NCBI RefSeq assembly: GCF_023016045.1
Contig: NZ_JALKAP010000006.1
Coordinates: forward strand, 191,909-255,908
Reading direction: 5' to 3'
Source of the DNA: Marinobacter sp. S6332
Lineage (GTDB): Bacteria > Pseudomonadota > Gammaproteobacteria > Pseudomonadales > Oleiphilaceae
DNA length: 64,000 nt
Part shown: piece after piece, positions 1 through 8,075 of the stretch
Numbering within the stretch: position 1 is the stretch's first letter
How the letters are laid out: the number at the start of each line of letters is the position of its first letter
The notes under the pieces: generated by a model
The model's input: the letters and a program-made list of their open reading frames with translations, nothing else
Database searches by the model: none
Told to the model about the DNA's origin: nothing
Translations under genes and position numbers: made by a program

Positions 1-1520
1 CGCTCAATCTTCAGGGCGGGAATATCGAATGCCCGGGCCATGGCAACAAAATCCGGGTTGTCATCGAGGTTAATTTGGCTTTCCCGATTGTTGTAGAATA
101 GCTCCTGTTGTTGACGAACCATGCCCAAACATTGGTTGTCCATAATGATCAATTTAACGGGCAGGTTATATCGGCGAATAGTGGCTAGCTCCTGTGCGTT
201 CATCATGAAGGAGCCATCGCCGGTAACATTGATAACCGTGCTATCGCGATTGGCAAACTGTGCGCCTATAGCCGCTGGCAATCCAAAACCCATAGTTCCG
301 AGGCCCCCACTGGTAAGGTGGTGCCGTGGGTGATCAAACTGGTAATGCTGGGCAACCCACATCTGGTGCTGGCCAACATCACAGGCAATGATGGTGTCGT
401 CTGGTGCGGTGCGAGAAAGCTGGCTGATAAAAGCTGGGCCGGTAATAGGCGCCAAGGGCTCTTCGTTATCTGCTGCCTGAAACCCACCCGTTGTACGCCA
501 GGCTTGGCACTGCTTGCGCCAATCGTTGATTGCCAGAGGGGTTTCCCTAAGAGCGCGGGTCAGTTCACCTAGAATGGTGTTTAGATCCCCGCGAAGCGCA
601 ATGTCAGCACTTCGGAGTTTATTGAATTCTGCTGCATCGGCATCGATGTGAATTGTTCGGGCATTGGGTGCGAAGCCATCGAGCTTGCCGGTAGCGCGGT
701 CATCCAAACGCGCACCAATAACCAGTAATAGGTCGCATTCGTCTACCGCTCTGTTGGCAGCGCGGGAACCGTGCATTCCCAACATGCCGAGGTTGTGGGC
801 ACTGTGTTTGCCGGAGTTTCCTATACCTTTAAGGGTTACTACTGCGGGCATCTCGGAACACTCGGTAAACGCCCGAAAGCTTTCCTCTGCGTGGGCCAAG
901 CTAATCCCGCCACCGCTATAAAGCAGCGGCTTACGAGCGGCGCGCAACAAAGCTATCGCGCTTTCGAGATCGGGGCAGGTGGCATTTGGCTGTGCCTGTG
1001 TATTCATCCGTGCAGCGGTTACGTCCTCGAGTAATATGTCTTTAGGAATATCGATCCAAACCGGCCCTGGCCGACCGCTTTGTGCGAGGTCCATGGCTTC
1101 TTCAAGAATTCCGGGTAGCTCGGCTGCGTTATCAATCAAATAACTGTGCTTTACGATGCCAAGCGTCATACCCAAAACATCGGTTTCCTGAAAGGCATCG
1201 GTGCCAATAAGCGCCGATGGAACCTGACCGGTAATAACCAACATAGGGATAGAATCCCGGTGCGCATTGGCAACACCGGTAATCAGGTTGGTGGCACCCG
1301 GGCCGGATGTGGTAATACAAACCCCCAGCTTGCCGCTGGCCCGGGCGTAGCCATCGGCGGCCAGAGCGCAGCCTTGCTCGTGGCGACAGAGCACATGCTC
1401 CACACGCACATCGTCCACCAGCGCATCGTACAGCGGCATGATGCAGCCACCGGGATAACCGAAAACCGTTTGGATGTTGTGGCGATGGAATGCGTCGAGA
1501 ATGTGCTGTGCGCCGTTCAT
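1..1520 (-). CDS. ilvG: Acetolactate synthase large subunit, isozyme II type (3' end outside window)
   Basis: Catalytic subunit of acetohydroxyacid synthase, a ThDP- and FAD-dependent cytoplasmic enzyme that condenses pyruvate with pyruvate or 2-oxobutyrate in isoleucine, valine and leucine synthesis. The minus-strand frame opens with MNGAQHILDAF and shows the ThDP glutamate context VFGYPGG...CRHEQG, the motif TSGPGATNLITG, and near the window edge the Mg/ThDP motif GDGSFMMN followed by DNQCLGMVRQQQ, which is the IlvG (AHAS II) version. About 506 codons are present against roughly 550 in the family, so the C-terminus lies outside the window. It sits behind a leader peptide and attenuator (1547-1704). 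The regulatory small subunit ilvM would be expected just beyond position 1. Confidence 0.93.
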   Translation of the reverse strand, partial: MNGAQHILDAFHRHNIQTVFGYPGGCIMPLYDALVDDVRVEHVLCRHEQGCALAADGYARASGKLGVCITTSGPGATNLITGVANAHRDSIPMLVITGQVPSALIGTDAFQETDVLGMTLGIVKHSYLIDNAAELPGILEEAMDLAQSGRPGPVWIDIPKDILLEDVTAARMNTQAQPNATCPDLESAIALLRAARKPLLYSGGGISLAHAEESFRAFTECSEMPAVVTLKGIGNSGKHSAHNLGMLGMHGSRAANRAVDECDLLLVIGARLDDRATGKLDGFAPNARTIHIDADAAEFNKLRSADIALRGDLNTILGELTRALRETPLAINDWRKQCQAWRTTGGFQAADNEEPLAPITGPAFISQLSRTAPDDTIIACDVGQHQMWVAQHYQFDHPRHHLTSGGLGTMGFGLPAAIGAQFANRDSTVINVTGDGSFMMNAQELATIRRYNLPVKLIIMDNQCLGMVRQQQELFYNNRESQINLDDNPDFVAMARAFDIPALKIE

Positions 1521-1546
1521 TATCGTGTTCCCTATTTTTTTCTTTC

Positions 1547-1590
1547 GCAAAAAAGAAACCCCCGGGACCTTTCGGTGCCGGGGGTTTCTG
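1547..1590 (-). terminator. Attenuator terminator of the ilvG operon
   Basis: On the minus strand a 12-bp perfect stem (AGAAACCCCCGG at 1578-1589, pairing with 1554-1565) closes a 12-base loop and is followed by a T run, giving a textbook intrinsic terminator. It lies between the leader peptide stop (1612) and the ilvG start (1520), so it must be read through for ilvG to be expressed. That position is what branched-chain amino acid attenuation requires. I did not fold the competing antiterminator. Confidence 0.85.
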
Positions 1591-1611
1591 GTGTTTGTGT
1601 CAGGTTTGTCG

Positions 1612-1704
1612 CTATCTCACCCGATTATCCACGCAAAATCCCCCGGAAGGTATCACTACCACGAGGACTAGGACTGCAAGGATAATTACTGAGTTAAGGT
1701 TCAT
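1612..1704 (-). CDS. ilvL: ilv operon leader peptide (30 aa)
   Basis: A 30-codon minus-strand reading frame starts at ATG 1704 and stops at TAG 1612. Its middle is a run of branched-chain codons (VIILAVLVLVVVI, residues 6-18): 12 of 13 residues are Ile, Leu or Val. It then has Pro-Ser-Gly-Gly and a short polar tail, much like the E. coli IlvL pattern VVVIIIPPCG. A strong terminator and then ilvG follow within 100 bases. Ribosome stalling at these codons when charged Ile/Leu/Val tRNA is scarce would favour read-through. The ribosome site is weak (AGAGCAG about 10 bases upstream). The composition and position make the call secure; no similarity search was possible. Confidence 0.85.
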   Translation of the reverse strand: MNLNSVIILAVLVLVVVIPSGGFCVDNRVR

Positions 1705-1748
1705 AAAACGGACAATCTGCTCTGAATTCGATCAATGATTCTGTGTAG

Positions 1749-1778
1749 AATCTACCCCACGATTTAAACCGGTTGCAA
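1749..1778 (-). promoter_or_regulatory. Possible promoter of the ilvL-ilvG operon
   Basis: On the minus strand, TTGCAA (1773-1778) is separated by 18 bases from TAGATT (1749-1754), each matching 4 of 6 consensus bases. Transcription would start about 38 bases before the leader peptide. The placement fits well but the match is modest. Confidence 0.4.
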
Positions 1779-1856
1779 CCGTTTAATCGTTTTATTTTTC
1801 AAACAACGCCGCTTTCTGAGCTGTTGTTCACCAAATTCAGGCTGTGTAGGTACTTA

Positions 1857-2939
1857 ATGAGCAAAGTAAAATGGAGTTCGCTGGGTCTGTCCGTGGTCGT
1901 TGTGATCGCGTTGATTATCTGGATGGCAACCGGCGAACTCAAAGAGGCCAGTACTGAAGCACCTGCAGAACCCGAGGTTATAGAGCAGGAGCGAACACGG
2001 GTTCAGGTGACCACTCTCAATGCACAGCTATACGAGCCGGGCTTGTTGTTGCAGGGCCAACTGGAACCCTGGAGTGCGGTTACCCTGAGCGCACGGGTTG
2101 CAGGTACGGTGGAGTCCATTGCTGCAGAACTTGGCGATACAGTAAACGCTGGAGACGTGCTTTTAACCTTGTCTGAAGATGGCCGGGGCGCTGGGGTTCA
2201 GCGTTGGCAGGCGCGGGTTAAAAAGCTGGAAGCGGATTTGTCAGCAGCGCAAAAGCTTGGTTCTAGAAACTTGGCTTCCCAGTCGGAAATTCTTAATGTT
2301 GAAAGCGAATTAGCGGCGGCGCGCGCGGAATTGAAAAGCGCGCAGCTCGCCGTTTCCCACCTTAGACCCACAGCACCCTTTGAGGGTGTGATCAATCGTA
2401 AACACGTTGACGCTGGCAGTCTGGTTCAGGTGGGTTCGTCCTTGTATGAACTGGTGCGCATAGATCGTCTCAAGGCCAGAGGGCAGGTGCCCCAGCAGTC
2501 TGTTGCACAAGTCGCACCGGGCCAAAGCGTGCGGGTGCGACCACTGGATGGAGAGGCGCTAGATGGGGTGGTTACCTTTGTGGCGAGTGCTGCAAATCCT
2601 GAAACCCGGAGTTTTGCGGTTGAGATTGCCGTGGAGAACCCGGAGCGGAAACGTATCGCTGGCGGTAGCGCTAACCTTAGGGTTGCCCTGGCTGATGTGC
2701 AAGCCACGTTTATTTCTCCGGCGTATCTCTCACTTGGCGACGATGGTCGTCCGGGTGTGAAGTATGTGGATGAGCAAAACCGAGTCGTTTTCCGCAACGT
2801 GAGGTTGCTCAGTGTGTCTACCGAAGGCGCCTGGGTGACAGGCTTGCCAGACGAGACTCGCCTGATTACCCGGGGTGCCGGTTTTGTTAGTGAGGGCGAG
2901 CAAGTAGAAGCTGTAGACGCCTCCGAAGAGCGGGGCTAG
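1857..2939 (+). CDS. RND efflux periplasmic adaptor (membrane fusion protein)
   Basis: Periplasmic adaptor that links an inner-membrane RND pump to an outer-membrane channel. The start MSKVKWSSLG at 1857 is preferred to an upstream ATG at 1773 because an AGG-containing ribosome site precedes it and a single N-terminal membrane anchor follows (about residues 8-24, SLGLSVVVVIALIIWM). The order is lipoyl half-motif (LSARVAGTVESI), helical hairpin (about residues 105-150, rich in Ala/Glu/Leu), second lipoyl half (LRPTAPFEGVI) and beta-barrel. About 360 aa is normal for the family. The RND pump starts 5 bases downstream, so both are co-transcribed. No outer-membrane factor is adjacent, so a TolC encoded elsewhere is presumably shared. 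Confidence 0.88.
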   Translation: MSKVKWSSLGLSVVVVIALIIWMATGELKEASTEAPAEPEVIEQERTRVQVTTLNAQLYEPGLLLQGQLEPWSAVTLSARVAGTVESIAAELGDTVNAGDVLLTLSEDGRGAGVQRWQARVKKLEADLSAAQKLGSRNLASQSEILNVESELAAARAELKSAQLAVSHLRPTAPFEGVINRKHVDAGSLVQVGSSLYELVRIDRLKARGQVPQQSVAQVAPGQSVRVRPLDGEALDGVVTFVASAANPETRSFAVEIAVENPERKRIAGGSANLRVALADVQATFISPAYLSLGDDGRPGVKYVDEQNRVVFRNVRLLSVSTEGAWVTGLPDETRLITRGAGFVSEGEQVEAVDASEERG

Positions 2940-2944
2940 ACACT

Positions 2945-5900
2945 ATGCGCGCACTTATTTTTGCGGCCATAGACCGCAGCCGAACCACGTTGCTGACACT
3001 GTTTTTCCTAACGCTTGGCGGTATTGCTGCATTTCAGGCTATCCCGCGAGAGGCTAACCCAGACGTTACCATTCCCATGATTTATATCTCCATGACACTG
3101 GAAGGTATAAGCCCGGAAGATGCGGAGCGGTTGCTAGTGCGCCCCATGGAACAGGAGCTGCGCTCTCTTGAGGGCGTAAAAGAAATGCGTGGTACAGCAT
3201 CTGAAGGACATGCTTCTGTGATGCTGGAATTCGATGCTGGCTTTGATCCGGACACCGCTTTGCAAGACGTTCGGGAAAAAGTGGATACCGCCCGCAGCAA
3301 GCTACCTCGGGAAGCTGACGAACCACGGGTGAATGAAATCAACGTTTCTTTGTTTCCGGTGCTCTCCATTGGCTTGTCCGGGCCTTTGTCTGAACGCGAG
3401 CTGATCACGGTTGCCCGTGGGCTTCAGGATGCTATAGAAGCGATTCCTGAAGTTCTGGAGGTGGAGATCGGCGGCGACCGGGAAGATCTGCTGGAAATTA
3501 TTGTGGATCCTCAGGTATTGGAAGGCTACGGCATAGATTTTGACCAGCTCGGCAGCCTAGTGACCCGCAATAATCAGCTAGTGGCAGCTGGGTCACTGGA
3601 TACCGGCAATGGTCGTATGACGCTTAAAGTACCCGGTGTTATTGAGAATATTGAAGACGTTATGTCCATGCCTATAAAAGTTGATGGCGATACCGTGGTC
3701 ACCTTCGGCGATGTCGCCATGCTACAGCGTACCTTCAAAGACCCGACCGGGTTTGCACGTATTAATGGTGAGCCAGCCGTAGTGCTGGAAGTATCCAAAC
3801 GCAGCGGGGCTAACATCATTGAAACCGTGGCTGAGGTGCGGGAGTTAATCGCCCGCGCGCAGCCGCAACTGCCAGAGGCTTTGGATGTACGGTACATCAT
3901 GGATCAATCCGATGAGGTTCGCGACCTGCTGAGCGATCTGCTCAACAACGTATTGACTGCCATAGTGTTGGTTATCATCGTAATTATTGCCACCATGGGG
4001 CCACGCTCTGCCTTGCTGGTGGGGCTTACCATTCCGGGCGCCTTCCTAACCGGCATTCTGGTTATCTGGACCATGGGTCTTACCCTCAACATAGTGGTAC
4101 TTTTCAGCCTTATTCTTGTTGCCGGAATGCTGGTGGACGGAGCCATTGTGGTATCGGAACTTGCAGACCGGAACCTGTCTGAAGGGCATACCGTAAAAGG
4201 CGCTTGGGCGGAAGCCGCAAGCCGAATGGCTTGGCCGATAATTGCGTCTACCGCAACCACCCTTGCGGTGTTTGTACCGCTTCTGTTTTGGCCTGGGGTG
4301 GTTGGCGAGTTCATGAAATTCCTACCCATCACCGTAATCATCTGCTTGATAGCTTCTCTCGCCATGGCTCTGGTGTTTTTACCGGTACTAGGCGGCGTAA
4401 GCGGCGGACGCCGTGCACGCACCGTCAGTGAAAATGGCCGTGTGATGCAGGGCTATCGCAAGGTGCTTTCCACACTGCTCTCATATCCCGGCTTTACACT
4501 GGTGGGCGTTTTGGGCGTGGTTGTGTTGGTGTACGTCGCCTACGGAAAATTCAACCATGGCATCGAATTTTTCCCCAGCGTAGAGCCAGATTCTGCTCAG
4601 GTGCAGATTCGCGCCCGGGGTGACCTCTCTGTGATAGAACGGGACGCCATTGTGCGTAAGGTTGAGGGGCGTTTGCAGGGCATGCCGGAGGTGAAAGCGG
4701 TTTATGCGCGTTCCATGCTGAGCACCAGCACGCAAATGGCACCGGATGTGATTGGTGTGCTCCAGTTCCAGTTTACCGACTGGTTTACCCGTCGCCCGGC
4801 AAGCGCCATTCTCGATGATTTTCTGGCGCGCACGAAGGATATTCCGGGCATTGAGTTGGAGTTTCGCGAACAGGAAAACGGCCCGGCTGGCGGTAAACCG
4901 ATAGAACTTCAAATAAGCAGCCGGGACAGCACCAAACTCAACGGTTATGTGGATCAAATCGAAGATCAAATGCGCGCCCAAGGCGGCTTTGTGGATATTG
5001 AAGATGACCGAAGCTTGCCGGGCATTGAGTGGCGACTGGAAGTGGATAGGGAAGCGGCTGCCCGTTTCGGAACCGATGTGCTTAGCATTGGCAGCGCCGT
5101 TCGTTTGGTTACCAACGGTTTGGTTTTAGCTACGTTCCGACCGGAAGATGTACGTGATGAGGTAGACATTGCCGTGCGGGTTCCCAACAACTGGCGTGAG
5201 TTGGATCATTTACAGCGTCAAACGATTAACACAGCCCGGGGGCAGGTGCCTCTATCGCAATTTCTCGATCTGCAACCGGGACATAAAACCGGCAGCATTG
5301 CCCGGGTAGATGGTCAGCGAACCATCACCATCAAATCCGATATTCAGCCGGGCGAACAGGTAGATAGCTTGCTGAAAGGGTTGCAAGCCAAACTTCCTGA
5401 GACTCCGGAGGGGGTGTCGGTAAAGTTTGCGGGTGAAAACGAAGACCAGCAGCAGGCTTCTAATTTCTTGATCAGTGCATTTTTGATCGCGATTGCCATG
5501 ATGCTTCTTATTCTGGTGACCCAATTCAACTCGCTCTATCAGAGCTTTCTCATTCTTTCGGCGATTGTTCTCTCCACGGCGGGTGTGCTTCTGGGGTTAC
5601 TGCTGAACGGCCAGTCTTTTGGGATCGTAATGGTGGGTATGGGCATTATCGCGTTGGCGGGTATTGTTGTGAACAACAACATCATTCTTATCGATACTTA
5701 CAATCAGATGAAGGAAGACGGTATGGAGGCCTATGAGGCAGCGCTTGAAACCAGCTGCCTGCGTTTGCGCCCCGTATTACTAACCGCTGTTACCACGGTG
5801 CTTGGGTTGATGCCAATGGTGCTAAGTGTGAACGTGGACCTGCTCACTCCCTCTCTAGGGCTGGGCGCACCATCAACTCAATGGTGGGCCCAGCTTTCCA

Positions 5901-6031
5901 GCGCTATCGCCGGAGGCCTGGCATTTGCCACCATTCTGACACTGCTGTTAACACCGGCGATGCTGGTGTTGGGTGAGCGAGTGGGGCAGGCTGTTCGTAA
6001 GATGTTTCGTCGCACACAATCAGTGCAGTGA
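2945..6031 (+). CDS. RND efflux transporter permease (HAE/AcrB superfamily)
   Basis: Inner-membrane proton-driven export pump of 1028 aa, the normal size for a 12-helix RND protein with two large periplasmic loops. The N-terminus IDRSRTTLLTLFFLTLGG is the first membrane helix. The loop region contains the porter motifs (PEDAERLLVRPMEQEL, DTALQDVREKV). Transmembrane helix 4 carries GMLVDGAIVVSE where AcrB has the proton-relay pair DD, so the second Asp is Gly here. Helix 10 reads GIVVNNNIILID, with Asn in place of the AcrB Lys. It follows its adaptor by 5 bases and ends before a terminator-like hairpin. Substrate cannot be read from sequence; drug or solvent export is the family default. Confidence 0.9.
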   Translation: MRALIFAAIDRSRTTLLTLFFLTLGGIAAFQAIPREANPDVTIPMIYISMTLEGISPEDAERLLVRPMEQELRSLEGVKEMRGTASEGHASVMLEFDAGFDPDTALQDVREKVDTARSKLPREADEPRVNEINVSLFPVLSIGLSGPLSERELITVARGLQDAIEAIPEVLEVEIGGDREDLLEIIVDPQVLEGYGIDFDQLGSLVTRNNQLVAAGSLDTGNGRMTLKVPGVIENIEDVMSMPIKVDGDTVVTFGDVAMLQRTFKDPTGFARINGEPAVVLEVSKRSGANIIETVAEVRELIARAQPQLPEALDVRYIMDQSDEVRDLLSDLLNNVLTAIVLVIIVIIATMGPRSALLVGLTIPGAFLTGILVIWTMGLTLNIVVLFSLILVAGMLVDGAIVVSELADRNLSEGHTVKGAWAEAASRMAWPIIASTATTLAVFVPLLFWPGVVGEFMKFLPITVIICLIASLAMALVFLPVLGGVSGGRRARTVSENGRVMQGYRKVLSTLLSYPGFTLVGVLGVVVLVYVAYGKFNHGIEFFPSVEPDSAQVQIRARGDLSVIERDAIVRKVEGRLQGMPEVKAVYARSMLSTSTQMAPDVIGVLQFQFTDWFTRRPASAILDDFLARTKDIPGIELEFREQENGPAGGKPIELQISSRDSTKLNGYVDQIEDQMRAQGGFVDIEDDRSLPGIEWRLEVDREAAARFGTDVLSIGSAVRLVTNGLVLATFRPEDVRDEVDIAVRVPNNWRELDHLQRQTINTARGQVPLSQFLDLQPGHKTGSIARVDGQRTITIKSDIQPGEQVDSLLKGLQAKLPETPEGVSVKFAGENEDQQQASNFLISAFLIAIAMMLLILVTQFNSLYQSFLILSAIVLSTAGVLLGLLLNGQSFGIVMVGMGIIALAGIVVNNNIILIDTYNQMKEDGMEAYEAALETSCLRLRPVLLTAVTTVLGLMPMVLSVNVDLLTPSLGLGAPSTQWWAQLSSAIAGGLAFATILTLLLTPAMLVLGERVGQAVRKMFRRTQSVQ

Positions 6032-6039
6032 TGTAGATC

Positions 6040-6073
6040 AACCGCATTATGAGTGCGGTTTGTAGCTTTTTTT
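6040..6073 (+). terminator. Rho-independent terminator after the RND pair
   Basis: A 7-bp perfect stem AACCGCA/TGCGGTT (6040-6046 with 6054-6060) is followed, after a few bases, by a run of seven T. It sits 9 bases after the pump stop codon. Confidence 0.6.
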
Positions 6074-6182
6074 GTTGATTTGCGCCAATTAGTACGATCA
6101 GAAGGTAAAAACCTGAACCTTAGGTCATACTTCTAGCACAACGTTAAGTTACATATAGGTCTGCGTAAAATCGGAGCTGGTT

Positions 6183-8075
6183 TTGCAAAAACATTTTGGG
6201 CTGTTGTGCATATTCATTTTACTGTTTATGTCCGTGTCGGCATTCTCTGCTGATCAGGAGGCCATGTGGGGAAAACACTCTACGCGCATGGAATTGGCCA
6301 GCTACGTCGACTATTGGCAAGAGCCAGCAGTAGGGCGCGCAGGTATTTCCGAAATTACTCGTTTGGGTAGCGATGTCTGGACTCGTAATGGCAGTGATAG
6401 CGTCAATCTCGGCTATGGTCAGCACGTTTACTGGTTTCGGATGGGGCTGGAGAATGTCACTGGCAGCGAAGCCAATACGTTTCTTGAGATAGGTTATCCG
6501 GTCCTCGACCACATCGAAGTATATATCAACCCGAGCCAACAGTTAGAAGAGCCGCTGATTTTGGGCGATAAACAGCCCTTTTATGACAGACCAATTTTGC
6601 ATCGCAATTTTGTTGTACCCATCACTCTTGCTCCCAAAGAGAAAACTACGATTTACCTTCGTGTAAAAACCACCAGCTCTATGCAGGTTCCACTGACGCT
6701 GTGGAATCAAAATGCATTCTATTCAGTAGAGCAGGCTCGGAGCATGTTTGAAGGGCTTTATTACGGCATTGTTCTGGTCATGATTCTGTATAACCTGTTT
6801 GTGTTTCTAGCAGTCGGGGAGCGTAGTTTCCTTCATTATGTTGGGTTCATGGTTGCTATGCCGCTATTCCTCTCCAGCTTCCACGGAGTGGCGTTTCAGT
6901 ATCTTTGGCCGGAAGCAACCTGGTGGAATGACCAATCTATTATCGTTTTTCTCAGCTTAGTGGTGCTGTTCGGAGGAATCTTCACGATCAAATTTATCAA
7001 CGTTACCCGAGAAAACCACCCTGTGCTAAACCCGTGGACGCAGGGTATTGTAATAGCCGCAGGGTTGATGGCTGTCAGTGGCTTTTTGATACCTTATAAA
7101 TACCTAATTCTACCAACAATATTAGTGGCCTCTGTCGGCTGCTCAACCTTGTTGTTACTGAGTATTGTCCGGTGGGTTAAAAAAGATCCGGCCGCCCGGT
7201 ACTACACGCTGGCTTGGGTGTTCGTGCTGTCTGGCGGGCTTGTACTGGCGCTCAGCAAGTTTACGCTGCTGCCCAGCAACCTGCTGACGGAGAATGCTAC
7301 TCAGGTTGGCTCTGCCCTTGGTGTTATCTTGCTGTCCATTGCCCTGGCAGATCGTCTAAACAAAGACAAGAAGCGAGTTTTTGAGGCCCAACAAGGGCTT
7401 TTGCGCGAGGAGCGCAAGGCTCGGGTTGCTCAGGCGAAAACTTTGGAAATACAACGAGAAGCCAACGCGTTGCTTGAAGAGAGAGTGCAAGAGCGTACTC
7501 GCGATCTTGAGCGGTTGAACTCGCAACTGTTGGAGTTGAGCTCAACTGACGCGTTAACAGAGCTTAAAAATCGCGGTCACTTTGACAGAGAGTTTCAGTC
7601 TGCGGTGGTGCATGCCTACCGGCACCAAGAGCCCCTTTCACTTTTGTTACTCGACATTGATTACTTCAAACAATTTAACGATAACCATGGCCACTTGGTG
7701 GGAGATGATTGCCTGAAGATGGTCGCTCAATGTGTGCGGCAGCTGGTAACGCGGCCTCAGGATCTGGCTGCACGTTATGGTGGTGAAGAGTTTGTTGTAC
7801 TGCTGCCCAACACGCCACATAAAGGCGCCGTTGACGTTGCGGAGCGAATTCGTAAAGCCGTTGAAAAGATGGCTTTTCCGCTGTCGGGGCAAACACTTCA
7901 TCTTACGATCAGTGTGGGTGTGTGTTCAGAGCTACCTGCCAGCGCAGACGCCACTGAAGCGCTTTTCAGCAAAGCAGATGAAGCTTTGTATCAGGCCAAA
8001 GCCAACGGGCGTAATTGTGTGGTGGCTTGGTCCGCGTCCAGCGAGGACGCAGCCACAGCTAACGTTCAGGCCTAG
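6183..8075 (+). CDS. Diguanylate cyclase with 7TMR-DISM sensor module
   Basis: Membrane protein of 630 aa that makes cyclic di-GMP. A TTG start at 6183 follows GGAG at a 6-7 base distance and gives a clean signal peptide (FGLLCIFILLFMSVSAFSA). The periplasmic part (about residues 30-160) has the look of 7TMR-DISMED2, a predicted carbohydrate-binding-like sensor. Seven hydrophobic segments follow at about 185-400, then a coiled coil (about 400-455, EERKARVAQAKTLEIQREAN) and a GGDEF domain. The active-site motif is GGEEF at 533-537, and the product-inhibition site RxxD (RPQD) lies exactly five residues before it, so the enzyme should be feedback regulated. It is monocistronic, tail to tail with the amidase gene (the two stop codons overlap). 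Confidence 0.92.
   Translation: MQKHFGLLCIFILLFMSVSAFSADQEAMWGKHSTRMELASYVDYWQEPAVGRAGISEITRLGSDVWTRNGSDSVNLGYGQHVYWFRMGLENVTGSEANTFLEIGYPVLDHIEVYINPSQQLEEPLILGDKQPFYDRPILHRNFVVPITLAPKEKTTIYLRVKTTSSMQVPLTLWNQNAFYSVEQARSMFEGLYYGIVLVMILYNLFVFLAVGERSFLHYVGFMVAMPLFLSSFHGVAFQYLWPEATWWNDQSIIVFLSLVVLFGGIFTIKFINVTRENHPVLNPWTQGIVIAAGLMAVSGFLIPYKYLILPTILVASVGCSTLLLLSIVRWVKKDPAARYYTLAWVFVLSGGLVLALSKFTLLPSNLLTENATQVGSALGVILLSIALADRLNKDKKRVFEAQQGLLREERKARVAQAKTLEIQREANALLEERVQERTRDLERLNSQLLELSSTDALTELKNRGHFDREFQSAVVHAYRHQEPLSLLLLDIDYFKQFNDNHGHLVGDDCLKMVAQCVRQLVTRPQDLAARYGGEEFVVLLPNTPHKGAVDVAERIRKAVEKMAFPLSGQTLHLTISVGVCSELPASADATEALFSKADEALYQAKANGRNCVVAWSASSEDAATANVQA

Noticed and set aside
1146-1685. 179-codon plus-strand ORF over the start of ilvG
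   Set aside because: Antisense to ilvG, whose domains are clear on the other strand. It has no family features and spans the attenuator.
3904-4422. 172-codon minus-strand ORF inside the RND pump
   Set aside because: Shadow of the RND gene: low-complexity Thr/Arg/Met composition and no start signal.
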